A stretch of DNA of 64,000 bases from positions 106,029 to 170,028 of the forward strand of contig DLSM01000012.1 of assembly GCA_002500135.1 (NCBI GenBank), read 5' to 3'. The notes beneath the pieces are model-generated. The model searched no databases. It had not been told where the DNA came from and saw only the letters and a list, made by a program, of their open reading frames with translations. Both the position numbers and the translations under genes were made by a program. This stretch comes from Christensenella sp. UBA7862 (GTDB lineage Bacteria; Bacillota; Clostridia; Christensenellales; UBA1242). Positions 31,776 through 40,318 of the stretch are shown here, piece after piece; position 1 is the stretch's first letter; each line of letters begins with the position of its first letter.

Positions 31776-33908
31776 TTACTTTTTTCTTGCACGAGGGAGT
31801 CGTTTGCTGTCTGTTGTGAAAACACGTTTAACCTTCTTCGATTTCGCTCTTGGCTTTCTACCTGACTTGTCTGCATCTTCTTGTGTTGTCGCTTTTTGTT
31901 CGGTCTTAGGTTTGCTTGTAACAGCCTTCTTTGCTGGTTTCTTCTCTGCAGCCTTTGATTTTCCTTTTGAAGTTTTTGCCTTTTCAGATTTTGCAACCTT
32001 GGCTGGCTTTACTTCCTTTATAGGAGCAACTTCCGCTGCTGATTCTTCTTTTGCTGGTTCTGCTTGAGTTTCAACCTCAGCAACTTGTTTTGATGTTTCT
32101 TCGATTTCTGGTTCTGTAACTTCCTCTGATGGGACGACTTCTTCTTTTGCCACCACTGCTGCTGGTTCTTCAACCTTTGGTTGGTCTGCTTCCTCAGCCT
32201 TGGTTACGATTTCTTCTACAACTTCCTCTTTTACTTCTTTTTTAAGTTCTTCGGCTTGTTCTTTTTTCTCTTTTTCAATAAGAGATTTTGGCACAAGCAC
32301 GCCGCCAGAAGTTTCTTCTTCAAGCTCTTCTTTTGAAGCAAACATCTTGCTGTTTAAAAGCACTTTTGCAACTTGTTCGTTTTTCTCTTGTTCTTGTTTT
32401 GAGTCAAGTTTTCTTCTTGGTTTTCTTGGTTCAAGTTTTTGAACTGGCTCAACTTTAACTTCTTGTTTTGGAGGTTCTGCTGGAGCGACTGCTGACTCTG
32501 GTTGAGGCATGGTCACAACCTTATTTTTCTTAAGCCATTTTTGCTTTCTTCTGTCATCATCTGGCAAAAATTCAGATTCTGGGATAGTTTCAAATTTGCC
32601 ACGATTTTTCTTATTGGCAAGCAGTTTTTCTTGTTCTGCTTTATCGGCAAGATAGATTGCTTCATAGGTCTTTCTAAGTTCTCTGACACGTTGACGGATT
32701 GCTGTTTCTTCTGCTTCGACCTTTGCCTTTTCCTCAGCATAATATTTTGCAATCTTTTGTGGGTCAACACCCTCACGGAACATTTGTTGACATTGTCTGT
32801 TCACTTCAAGAAGTCTTTGAGTTGGTTTCATAAGTGCTTGCTTACGAAGAACATATTTCTTAACTTCTCTTGGAACGGTATTGTCACGCCACATAAGTGA
32901 AATGTAATTGAGCCGGTCTTTTTCGTCTGCTTGGACAAGAATTTTATATTTCGTCTTTTTGCTCATTCTGTAACCGATGCCATTTTTGACACAAATTTCA
33001 TCGGTAATTTTTCTCTTTTCTTCCACGCAGTCAAGTTCAAGTTTTGCCATTTGAACATCACGCACAGATTCACGGACAATGAGAAATACAAGAAGCCCAA
33101 CTGGGATAAAGAGCAAGAACACACCGCCCGATGCGGAGAACGCTCCGATAACTTTTGACATAAAGATTGAGAATGGTGCATCGTCATACACGCCAACAAT
33201 CAAATCTTCCCTAACCCACCAGCCGTCTGGCGAAGCGGTGGTATCGTTTTTGTTAACTTTAAGACCGTTTGAGGAGCCGTAAGTTTTGAACCATCTTACG
33301 CCATCTTCGTCAACTCTAACTTCATAAACATGGTGGAAAACAATGTTGCAACCGCTTTGAGCGGCTTTGACCATTTCGGAATTCTTTGTGCCGAAAAGAT
33401 AATTAAATTCAAATGTATATTTTCTTTCGCCAATGTCTGCTGGGTCAACCAATGTTGCATCCCTTGGATAAAGCCTTGAAACATCGTCAGACTGATAAAA
33501 CGCTATTTTGTCACCTGGGATAAATTTGCCGTTTTCATAACGTTGTGGCTTCAGTGTTTTTGCGTCAACAGCACGGACGATGATTGTGTCACCAATTTTA
33601 TGCCCACTGGCAACCATACTTGGGCTTACAATTCTGAAGTTACTATAACCCGCAAACGAAGGGCAAACTTTGTGCATGCTTGAGTTTACACTAGAAATGC
33701 AAACAAGACCGGCGAAAACCACCAGTATGCAAGTGAGAACATTTAAAACTACATTTGTGAAAATCTGAAAAGGAGTTCTTGACCTAATTGCCTTTTGGTT
33801 GATAGGTCTGCGCTTTGAGTATTTACTCTTAAGTTTTTTTGCAGTCCTGTCCAAAGCCTTTTGGACGCTTGGGTCCTCCTTTACGATTACATTAACTATT
33901 TCCGCCAT
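31776..33908 (-). CDS. SipW/ER-type signal peptidase I with very long C-terminal tail
   Basis: A 710-aa protein. After a cytoplasmic basic segment there is a membrane helix (about 50-72). The catalytic region has SPSM (nucleophile Ser97), GDTIIVRA, and VFHHVYEV (His190/191 where bacterial-type enzymes have Lys), which marks the SipW/archaeal-ER class. A second membrane helix lies at about 255-280. The remaining ~430 residues are cytoplasmic, coiled and very rich in Lys, Glu, Ala and Pro. SipW enzymes cleave TasA/camelysin-like exported proteins, and four candidates lie immediately upstream. Confidence 0.85.
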   Translation of the reverse strand: MAEIVNVIVKEDPSVQKALDRTAKKLKSKYSKRRPINQKAIRSRTPFQIFTNVVLNVLTCILVVFAGLVCISSVNSSMHKVCPSFAGYSNFRIVSPSMVASGHKIGDTIIVRAVDAKTLKPQRYENGKFIPGDKIAFYQSDDVSRLYPRDATLVDPADIGERKYTFEFNYLFGTKNSEMVKAAQSGCNIVFHHVYEVRVDEDGVRWFKTYGSSNGLKVNKNDTTASPDGWWVREDLIVGVYDDAPFSIFMSKVIGAFSASGGVFLLFIPVGLLVFLIVRESVRDVQMAKLELDCVEEKRKITDEICVKNGIGYRMSKKTKYKILVQADEKDRLNYISLMWRDNTVPREVKKYVLRKQALMKPTQRLLEVNRQCQQMFREGVDPQKIAKYYAEEKAKVEAEETAIRQRVRELRKTYEAIYLADKAEQEKLLANKKNRGKFETIPESEFLPDDDRRKQKWLKKNKVVTMPQPESAVAPAEPPKQEVKVEPVQKLEPRKPRRKLDSKQEQEKNEQVAKVLLNSKMFASKEELEEETSGGVLVPKSLIEKEKKEQAEELKKEVKEEVVEEIVTKAEEADQPKVEEPAAVVAKEEVVPSEEVTEPEIEETSKQVAEVETQAEPAKEESAAEVAPIKEVKPAKVAKSEKAKTSKGKSKAAEKKPAKKAVTSKPKTEQKATTQEDADKSGRKPRAKSKKVKRVFTTDSKRLPRARKK

Positions 33909-34455
33909 TATCTTCCCCTAGTTCACGCACGGACAAACTTAGTTTGCCCAAAATTTGCGCGCTCATACTTTCATCTGCCACCGAAACAACCACTTTAAGT
34001 TCGATATCAGATTTACTAAGATTAGTATAATAGTTTCCTTCAGTTAAGTCAAAAGATTTAAGCACATTCGTTGAACTTTCTTCTGTGAAAAGTTGAACAT
34101 TTATATTTCGTAGTTCGCTTGTGTCAAGCGACATTCCCAAAATAAGGTCATTTGACAAAAGTTTGCCTACGTGATAATCAATTTCAAGTTTTTGTCCTGC
34201 TTGAAGAGCAATGTTCCCCAGTTCAAAATCGCCAGTTCTGTTTTCGTTCATTGCGAAAAACTTGCTGGAAATTTGTCTTGGGTTGTTGCCAGTTATTTTT
34301 GCAGAAACAACGGTCATGGCGATTTGAGGAGAGGCGTGTGCTGGTGTCAAAGAAAAGTTGACTGCAAGCATAGTCACAGACAAAACGCACATTAAAATGT
34401 AGATAAAATTGTTCTTAACAAATGCAGAGATTTTTTGTAATTTCGACTTTTTCAT
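33892..34455 (-). CDS. Exported TasA/camelysin-like protein
   Basis: A 187-aa protein with an N-terminal hydrophobic signal (about 15-38, ending AHASPQ) and a beta-rich exported domain. Its end overlaps the signal-peptidase start by 17 nt, so the two are translationally coupled. Size, signal and pairing with a SipW-type peptidase point to the TasA/camelysin type of matrix or fibre protein. Sequence similarity to named members is weak. GGAGG precedes the ATG. Confidence 0.65.
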   Translation of the reverse strand: MKKSKLQKISAFVKNNFIYILMCVLSVTMLAVNFSLTPAHASPQIAMTVVSAKITGNNPRQISSKFFAMNENRTGDFELGNIALQAGQKLEIDYHVGKLLSNDLILGMSLDTSELRNINVQLFTEESSTNVLKSFDLTEGNYYTNLSKSDIELKVVVSVADESMSAQILGKLSLSVRELGEDNGGNS

Positions 34456-34566
34456 AACTGCCTCCCAAATTTGGTGGATATTTCAAGACAAGTTTAACAC
34501 ACATGTTCAATTTTTGCAAGTGGGAAAATCAAAAAAATACAAAAGACCTGACGAGTGCCATGTCTT

Positions 34567-35184
34567 TTAGGTTACGCTTGTTAGGTCGGACACAATGCCA
34601 GCGGTGGTGGAAGATGTGTAATAGGCGTCAGAATAAATTGACGTTATCTCCATATAAATTGCCACGTAGCCGCTGCTGCCTGCCGCTATAGTAAGCGTAA
34701 ACGAACCCGTTGTGTCGGTTGACGCTTTGGTTTGGGCGAGAGTTGGCTCGGAAGTGGTCGAGGCAAGATACTTAACTGTGAGATTTGATTTCGCCGAGCC
34801 GTCACTAAATGTAACTTTCATGGCTGTGCCGCCAGATGGGTTGGCATTTATGAAGGTGTAGATAAACAGCACGCTGGTGTCTGTTGGTGAAAGTTGAATA
34901 TCTACGCCACCGTTTGAGAGTGTTTTGGCAGAATAGTCTTCCTTGCTTTCAAATGAAACAACGTCCCCACCCACAGAGTTAATTAAACTGACTGGTGTTG
35001 CTCCGTTGACGGAATATTTACCTTTGATTTTTGCTTTTATGTTGTCTGCATTATAGACAATAGAGAGGTTTGCCGATATGTACTGTTGAGTTGCAGATAA
35101 AATGGAAAAAGTTGCCACCCCCAATGTAAGGATAACAAACACAAGCGATAATATTGACAAATAAAGTTTGCGTTTGGTTGACAT
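34567..35184 (-). CDS. Exported small beta-rich protein of the SipW locus
   Basis: A 205-aa protein with a signal/anchor helix (about 8-30) followed by ISANLSIVYNADNIKAKIKGKYSV. That is the same start of the mature domain as in the two paralogues at 35416 and 36312. It is a probable SipW substrate. The weak GGAGAAAG ahead of the ATG and the terminator at 35321-35386 suggest separate or reduced expression. Confidence 0.65.
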   Translation of the reverse strand: MSTKRKLYLSILSLVFVILTLGVATFSILSATQQYISANLSIVYNADNIKAKIKGKYSVNGATPVSLINSVGGDVVSFESKEDYSAKTLSNGGVDIQLSPTDTSVLFIYTFINANPSGGTAMKVTFSDGSAKSNLTVKYLASTTSEPTLAQTKASTDTTGSFTLTIAAGSSGYVAIYMEITSIYSDAYYTSSTTAGIVSDLTSVT

Positions 35185-35320
35185 TAACTTTCTCCGTTTT
35201 GCCTATGTAAATTCGACTTTTATAACACTTTTGCCGCTTCAACCACATTTATGATTGAACCAGCAAAAGGGTTGCCCCTTTTGTAGTATCCCACCCGAGA
35301 GGATACATATTCACACAAAC
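35185..35320 (-). promoter_or_regulatory. Structured leader of the 34567-35184 gene
   Basis: On the minus strand, after the upstream terminator: hairpin GTATCC...GGATAC (about 35286-35306), then AAAAGGGG-CAA-CCCTTTT (about 35265-35283), and a GGTTCAA...TTGAAGC pair nearer the gene. Their role is unknown. Confidence 0.35.
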
Positions 35321-35386
35321 AAAAAATGTCCAAAACACTCAAGACTCCGGTCATCTTTTCTTGCCTTGAGCGTTAGAACATTTTTT
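35321..35386. terminator. Strong terminator between paralogous exported-protein genes
   Basis: Arms at 35365-35380 and 35327-35343 form a stem of about 15 bp around a 21-nt loop. Six T follow on the minus strand (35321-35326), and T runs also lie on the plus strand. It separates the 35416 and 34567 genes. Confidence 0.8.
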
Positions 35387-35415
35387 AGCATTGTGATTTC
35401 TTTTTCAATTACTCA

Positions 35416-36033
35416 TTAAACTGTAGCAGCTTTTGCTGTAAGAGCGAATTGGAATGTATGGTCTGCACCAGATTTTGTGCCCCAAGAACCTTTAACGCCT
35501 TTTTGGATTTTAACCATTACATAAACATATCCTGTTTTTTCTCTTCCAATTGAATCCAAAGCAGTTGGACTGTGTGTAACATTGCCAAATGCTTCTTCAG
35601 TCATTTCTCCGATAGGAGTTGTTGTGTACTTAACCTCAGCATCCATTTTATCTGCTGCAGAGTTATCAGTAACTTTAACTGTCAAGATTTGGCTGTTTTC
35701 AGCACCTACTCCTGCATCGTTTGTGAATGAGAAAGCAAAGATAACATATGTGTTTGTATCTGTCAAATTGACAGCACCTTGGTCAATAGCAGCAGTTGAT
35801 GTTGTTGCACCATAAACGAATGATGTTTGGTTGATTTTGGTTGCTTCAGCACCAGCCAAAGAGTATTCACCTTTTACAGTTGCAATAACATCAGCACCTG
35901 GTGTGTATGATACGCTGAGGTTTGAGTTGATTCCTACATTTTGAGCAGCAAGAATGCCAACAACAGCAGCAACAGCAGCAACAACAACCAAGCAAAGAGA
36001 TGTGATTGTGATAATAAGTTTTTTCTTTGTCAT
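35416..36033 (-). CDS. Exported small beta-rich protein, paralogue of 36312-36950
   Basis: A 205-aa protein with a KKKLIITITSLCLVV signal helix, a likely cut near AAQNVG, and mature NSNLSVSYTPGADVIATVKGEYS. The C-terminal QFALTAKAATV aligns with FAFALSVSAS of the next gene. It has the size and signal type of SipW-processed proteins. GGAGGAAAG precedes the ATG. Confidence 0.7.
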   Translation of the reverse strand: MTKKKLIITITSLCLVVVAAVAAVVGILAAQNVGINSNLSVSYTPGADVIATVKGEYSLAGAEATKINQTSFVYGATTSTAAIDQGAVNLTDTNTYVIFAFSFTNDAGVGAENSQILTVKVTDNSAADKMDAEVKYTTTPIGEMTEEAFGNVTHSPTALDSIGREKTGYVYVMVKIQKGVKGSWGTKSGADHTFQFALTAKAATV

Positions 36034-36059
36034 AAGAGTAGTCTTTCCTCCTTTTAATT

Positions 36060-36311
36060 AAGAATGAACTCCCTAGACATTGTCAGATGACGGACGGAAT
36101 GTCCCCGATACCCTCCGAGGTTTTTGTGGAAAGCCCTCAAACCGTTTGCAAACTTGCAACTTTATGTCACTTGCTTGCCTTTTGCAAACTACAAACTCAC
36201 CACCACGTTTGCCATATGCAAACTGCAAATTGTGTTTGGTTGTATTTTGCTGGACAAGTTCCCATTTCGCAAGGGTTGTCCATGCCCATGCGACCAAGGT
36301 CGATTTTTTAG
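36060..36311 (-). promoter_or_regulatory. Leader with blocks shared with the upstream paralogue
   Basis: On the minus strand: a GGACA...TGTCC hairpin followed by AGCAAA (plus-strand blocks TTTGCTGGACA 36246-36256 and TGTCC 36277-36281), then three copies of AGTTTGCA (plus-strand TGCAAACT) at about 36145-36230, then ACCT...GGGTATC (plus GATACCC 36107-36113). The first and last blocks also occur at 36961-37180. A cis-acting RNA or operator set is suspected. Confidence 0.4.
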
Positions 36312-36950
36312 TTATGAAGCTGAAACTGAAAGAGCAAATGCGAAAGTTACTGTAGAACCAGATTTTGTTCCGAAACTTCCTTTAATACCTGCTTTACGTT
36401 GCACAGCGACATACATATATCCAGTTGTGCCAGCAGACATTTTGGAAAGTGTTGTGCCAGTTTTGTCATCTGCTGAAAGAGCAGAAACATCTGAATATGT
36501 AAGTTTTGCATCAGCAAGTGCAGTTGTTGTGAAACGAACAACATAATCCATATTTGATGCCGTAGCATTATTTGTTACACCGACAGTCAATTTTGCACTG
36601 TTTGGGTTTTGAGATGCGTTAACTGTGTTTTTAAATGAGAAACAGAAAACGACATATGTATCTGTATCATTAAGAGCAATAGCAGCAGGACTGATTGCAG
36701 CACCTGTTGAAGATGATGTTCCGTAATTGAACGATTGTTTTGAACCGATTGTAGTCTTTGTGCCAGAAGCACCTTTCTTGTAGAAAGATTCTACATCTGC
36801 ATAAACAGCGCCAACTGGGTTGTATGTAACGTTAAGAGTAGAATTGATTCCAACGTTTGTTGCAGCAATAACAGCCACAACTGCTACAACTGCAGCGACA
36901 ACCACCAAGCAAAGAGATGTTATCATGATAGCAAATTTTTTCTTCGACAT
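36312..36950 (-). CDS. Exported small beta-rich protein, first gene of the SipW locus
   Basis: A 212-aa protein. A strongly hydrophobic signal (about 6-32, SLCLVVVAAVVAVV) is followed by mature GINSTLNVTYNP and a Thr/Ser/Ala-rich beta-type domain. It is the most upstream member of the set ending in the signal peptidase. Three similar proteins plus one divergent one suggest different subunits of one surface fibre or matrix. GGAGG precedes the ATG. Confidence 0.7.
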   Translation of the reverse strand: MSKKKFAIMITSLCLVVVAAVVAVVAVIAATNVGINSTLNVTYNPVGAVYADVESFYKKGASGTKTTIGSKQSFNYGTSSSTGAAISPAAIALNDTDTYVVFCFSFKNTVNASQNPNSAKLTVGVTNNATASNMDYVVRFTTTALADAKLTYSDVSALSADDKTGTTLSKMSAGTTGYMYVAVQRKAGIKGSFGTKSGSTVTFAFALSVSAS

Positions 36951-36960
36951 AAGAATGATT

Positions 36961-37180
36961 CCTCCTTTTACTTGATATTAGATATCATAAAATTGCGTTT
37001 GCAAGATACCCCAACTGTTTTAGGTTTCCCAATAAGCAAACAAACTGTTTGCTGGACATTATCCCGACCACACTGCTTGTCCAAGGCTGCGTGGCAAAGG
37101 TTTTTCGCTGGTTAGCAACTCACTCGATAGCGGTGGCGAATATGCTCTCAAGCAAATTGCTGACTTTATGGTATCATATT
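36961..37180 (-). promoter_or_regulatory. Structured leader upstream of the SipW locus
   Basis: About 190 nt of non-coding, relatively GC-rich DNA. On the minus strand it has GGACA-N19-TGTCC then AGCAAA (plus 37048-37058 and 37078-37082) and AAACCTA...GGGGTATC (plus GATACCCC 37005-37012). Both blocks recur upstream of 36033. I could not match it to a riboswitch class with confidence. Confidence 0.4.
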
Positions 37181-37368
37181 TAAAATTTTTACACAAATAT
37201 TTTTAGCAACTTTTTCAAAAAATTGTAAAAACTTTTTGATTTTTCCCCAGTTTGTCCACATTTTTTAAAGAATTGTGGATATTTCTTACACTTCATAGTC
37301 CGTCTTTGATGTTGTTTATTATCATTTGATTGTAACACTTATAAGTTTCAAAAGACACTTCCCGAGAA

Positions 37369-37883
37369 GGCCTCCACTTGTAAGGGGAGGTGTCCCAACG
37401 GGACGGAAGGGTAGTCCAGTTTGACTTACTACTCAATCTTTTTTTCTATTTAACATGTTAAACAAATCTTGTGCGATTGCCTCAGTATGATTATCTACAT
37501 CTCTATTTGAATACCTTACAACCTTGATGCCAAGTGAATTAAAATAGTTGGTTCGCTCTTTATCTTTTAAAATATTTTCCTTGTCATAATGTTGAGAGCC
37601 GTCCAACTCGACAACTAGTTTTGCCTTTGCACAATAAAAGTCCGCTATGTAATTTCCAATTTTCTTCTGTTTTGTAAATTTTTGAGGAAGATTTTTTAAA
37701 ACATCAAACCAAAGTTTCCTTTCCCAAGGCGTCATAGTTTTTCGCATTTTAAGAGCATATAAACTATTCTCTTTGTTGTAGTAATACATTTTCACCTCTC
37801 TGCATTGTAGAGTAATTGTCCATGTTAGACTACCCCTCCGTCAACTTCGTTGCCACCTCCCCTTACAATGGGAGGCCTCCACC
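37369..37883. repeat. Inverted repeats bounding a DUF559 gene
   Basis: A left copy at 37369-37417 and an inverted right copy at 37828-37883. They share GGAGGTG, TTGTAAGGGG, GACGGA and GGGTAGTC blocks in the same order. The 360-bp endonuclease-like gene lies between them. This is the look of a short non-autonomous mobile unit. Confidence 0.65.
37433..37795 (-). CDS. DUF559 (Vsr-like) endonuclease-domain protein
   Basis: A 120-aa single-domain protein: TPWERKLWFDVLK, then YIADFYCAKAKLVVELDGSQH, where Asp, Glu and Asp/Gln match the PD-(D/E)XK-like core, then YNRDV-like VVRYSNRDV. DUF559 proteins resemble Vsr and restriction endonucleases. AGAGGTG precedes the ATG. It sits between inverted repeats and so probably moves with them. 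Confidence 0.85.
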   Translation of the reverse strand: MKMYYYNKENSLYALKMRKTMTPWERKLWFDVLKNLPQKFTKQKKIGNYIADFYCAKAKLVVELDGSQHYDKENILKDKERTNYFNSLGIKVVRYSNRDVDNHTEAIAQDLFNMLNRKKD

Positions 37884-37927
37884 TAAACTTGCTTCCTTTA
37901 AAAGCAAGGCTTGGACATCATATTGTC

Positions 37928-38296
37928 TTAATTATGGTCGGATAAACTCATCATTTCTTGCATGGCTTCGACCATGTTGCTCCAGCAGATTTTGACGTCT
38001 TTTATGTTGCAAAAGCAAAACAGTTCATCGTCAATCCATTCAACATCATGCTTTTTTGCAATGTCGGTGATTTTATAAAACAATTTATCAAGGTCAAGTT
38101 TATTGTTTTCCAGAAATTCTGAAGCAAACTGAAAGTCTGTAAGTTCAAGTTCGTTTCTTTCTCTTTCTATCATTCCAACGACCAGTGGCTCTGCGGTTTG
38201 TGGTGAGCAGAAAATTGTTTGCACAACAAAGCCTACTCCATATTGCTTAACTTCCGCTTCCGCCCCAAAAATCTTTTTAAGACTTTCAACGTTCAT
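37928..38296 (-). CDS. Hypothetical protein
   Basis: A 122-aa acidic protein with no recognised family. The ATG at 38296 has GGAGG 6 nt upstream and overlaps the end of the preceding gene by 11 nt, so the two are coupled. Confidence 0.6.
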   Translation of the reverse strand: MNVESLKKIFGAEAEVKQYGVGFVVQTIFCSPQTAEPLVVGMIERERNELELTDFQFASEFLENNKLDLDKLFYKITDIAKKHDVEWIDDELFCFCNIKDVKICWSNMVEAMQEMMSLSDHN

Positions 38297-40160
38297 AGTT
38301 ATCCTCCTCGTTTTCCACTTCATCACCAAGCGAGTCGTCGTCATACACTTCGTCATCTCTTTTCTTCACAAAATCTTTCACACTGAAGCCAAGGCTTTCC
38401 TCCAACTTTTTGTGATATTCTTCCATATCAAAATTTTCGTTGCTGTTTTCTTCAATATCATCATAGTCACGCATATCAAAGCCAAGTTCCTTTTTCAATT
38501 CTTCATAATATTCTGCATCTATGTTTGATTTGCCGTTAGATTTATTTTTTTTCTTTTTCCTCTTAAAGTTTTTCATTCCTTCAGCCATTTCCTTTGCCTT
38601 TGGAGAATAATCAAACTCATGCGATCCATTTTTTTGCATAGGTTTTTGTTTTTTATGTCTGCGTTCGGTGTTGCGTTTTAGGTTTTGGACTACGGTGCTT
38701 GTAGAAACAAACTTTTGTTCACCATATTTATTTTCTTCTTCCTCAAGAAATTCCTCACCATTTGAAATAGCAACTGCCTCATCACAATCTGCTTGTGCCA
38801 GTTTTTCGGTGAAATTCTGATTTTCTTTCTTTGCGTCTTTTTTGTGTTTCTTGTTCTTTTGGTCTGAATTCAACCCAAACACTTCTTCCAAATGTCCCGT
38901 TGTTTCATAAGGTGATTTGTTCGCTCTAAGGAGTGCTTCTTGAACAAGACTAATTTGCTTTTTAAGTGTCTTTGGAATATCAAAATTGGAGCCAAACTCT
39001 GCATCATATACTGGGCAATACTTTTCCGCCAGCCTAACAACCGAATCTTTTTGAATTTCATAAAGTGGCACTTGACACATCAAAAGATTTTTATTTTTCA
39101 TAAACTCTGCTGACATTTCGTCAAATGAATTATAAACATATTCTCGCCCAAGTTTTCTACTTTTGTCTGTTGGCTCGCAGTCCACAGAAAAACGGACATT
39201 TGTAAACAATCTTTGCGACAAAGTATAATTGTGTTCATGTGAATGATTTGTGTTTTTTACATCAACAACATTCAGTGCAAAATTTTGTTTTCCCTTGCCA
39301 TTTATTCTGTAATTCAACTTGCCATCTTGAAGTTTGTTTTTATGAGAATAAGGTGGCTTGTAATCTTGTCTTCTAACAGTAAATCTTTTTTTACTATCTC
39401 CTCTGAAATATCCACACATCATAATGGAACTTCCACCATGTTGAATGAACTGACTTTTCTTAAATCGACGTTCAAAACAACCTAGCATAGTTTGAAGTTG
39501 TCCGCCAATTAGAATTTGGCACATAAACTCCATTCTTTCAACCTTTTTGCCTCCATGGTGCAACACTCTCCAGCCTGAAAGCGGAATTTTAACAGCATTT
39601 TCAAACGCTTCTTTAAACTTATCACTATGCAAAAACAATTCATCATCTTCATGAGGTGCAGCCTCATAATCTTCTCTAAACTTTTTGCCATTTGGAATCC
39701 CAATTCTTGTTGCAACGTCAGCGTCATAACGCCTACTCATTTCATCATAAACGATATTCCACAATCTGCCATAAGGTTTGGAATTTTCCGCCAGCCACCT
39801 AAGTCTAAGCGACTCCTTGATGTCAGAAATACTCATTTTGTCATCATACCAAAAATCATTAAGAACATTGCCAACAAAAGGAGGCTTGTTAAGTCTAACA
39901 GCATCTTTATAATCTTGTTCAAACATATAATCTAAGTCCAATGGGCCATACAAGTTCAGTTTTCCATACACCCATTGTGGAACATTGTCAAAACAATTAC
40001 ACGATGGCATGGTATAACTTCCCCAAGACTTTTTCTTTCTTGCACTATCTTCATGAGTCGGTCTATGTTTTGGCTTTTTCTTCGGCGCAATATGAGCCCC
40101 TCTTACTTTTGACGAATCTGTCATTCTGTCTTTGTGATTGTTCCTAAAATTTTGTGCCAT
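38286..40160 (-). CDS. Large lysine- and acid-rich hypothetical protein
   Basis: A 624-aa protein. The N-terminal ~450 residues are globular and contain several Cys/His positions (PSCNCFD, FMCQILIGG). The C-terminal ~180 are highly charged (KKHKKDAKK, FKRKKKKNKS, then acidic), probably disordered. No domain is recognised. The ATG at 40160 has GGAGG 5 nt upstream. It is coupled to the 122-aa gene. Confidence 0.6.
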   Translation of the reverse strand: MAQNFRNNHKDRMTDSSKVRGAHIAPKKKPKHRPTHEDSARKKKSWGSYTMPSCNCFDNVPQWVYGKLNLYGPLDLDYMFEQDYKDAVRLNKPPFVGNVLNDFWYDDKMSISDIKESLRLRWLAENSKPYGRLWNIVYDEMSRRYDADVATRIGIPNGKKFREDYEAAPHEDDELFLHSDKFKEAFENAVKIPLSGWRVLHHGGKKVERMEFMCQILIGGQLQTMLGCFERRFKKSQFIQHGGSSIMMCGYFRGDSKKRFTVRRQDYKPPYSHKNKLQDGKLNYRINGKGKQNFALNVVDVKNTNHSHEHNYTLSQRLFTNVRFSVDCEPTDKSRKLGREYVYNSFDEMSAEFMKNKNLLMCQVPLYEIQKDSVVRLAEKYCPVYDAEFGSNFDIPKTLKKQISLVQEALLRANKSPYETTGHLEEVFGLNSDQKNKKHKKDAKKENQNFTEKLAQADCDEAVAISNGEEFLEEEENKYGEQKFVSTSTVVQNLKRNTERRHKKQKPMQKNGSHEFDYSPKAKEMAEGMKNFKRKKKKNKSNGKSNIDAEYYEELKKELGFDMRDYDDIEENSNENFDMEEYHKKLEESLGFSVKDFVKKRDDEVYDDDSLGDEVENEEDNYER

Positions 40161-40281
40161 TTTGCCTCCAAAAATTTGAACATAGCGGGAATATATGTAT
40201 TTAATTTTCAATTAAATGATAGCAAAAATATTGTTATAAGTCAATATGCAATCTTGGAAAATTTTGCCACCCGCCACCTTT

Positions 40282-40312
40282 TTGCACAAAAAAAACTATC
40301 TAATCATATAAA
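40282..40312 (+). promoter_or_regulatory. Promoter with a start codon 6 nt after the -10 box
   Basis: TTGCAC (40282-40287), a 19-nt spacer and TATAAA (40307-40312); the ATG is at 40319. Spacing is longer than ideal, so this is the weakest member of the leaderless set. Confidence 0.5.
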
Positions 40313-40318
40313 ACAAAC

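Noticed and set aside
36080..36546. Overlapping rightward open frames across the SipW-locus leader
   Set aside because: Antisense to a conserved exported-protein gene and to repeats in its neighbour's leader, with low-complexity translations and no start signals.
36961..37180. Possible c-di-GMP-I (GEMM) riboswitch upstream of the SipW locus
   Set aside because: Some short blocks look similar (an ACGCA then GCC and GG pattern), but the tetraloop-receptor helices cannot be drawn and the second leader lacks half of the motif. Reported only as an unclassified leader.
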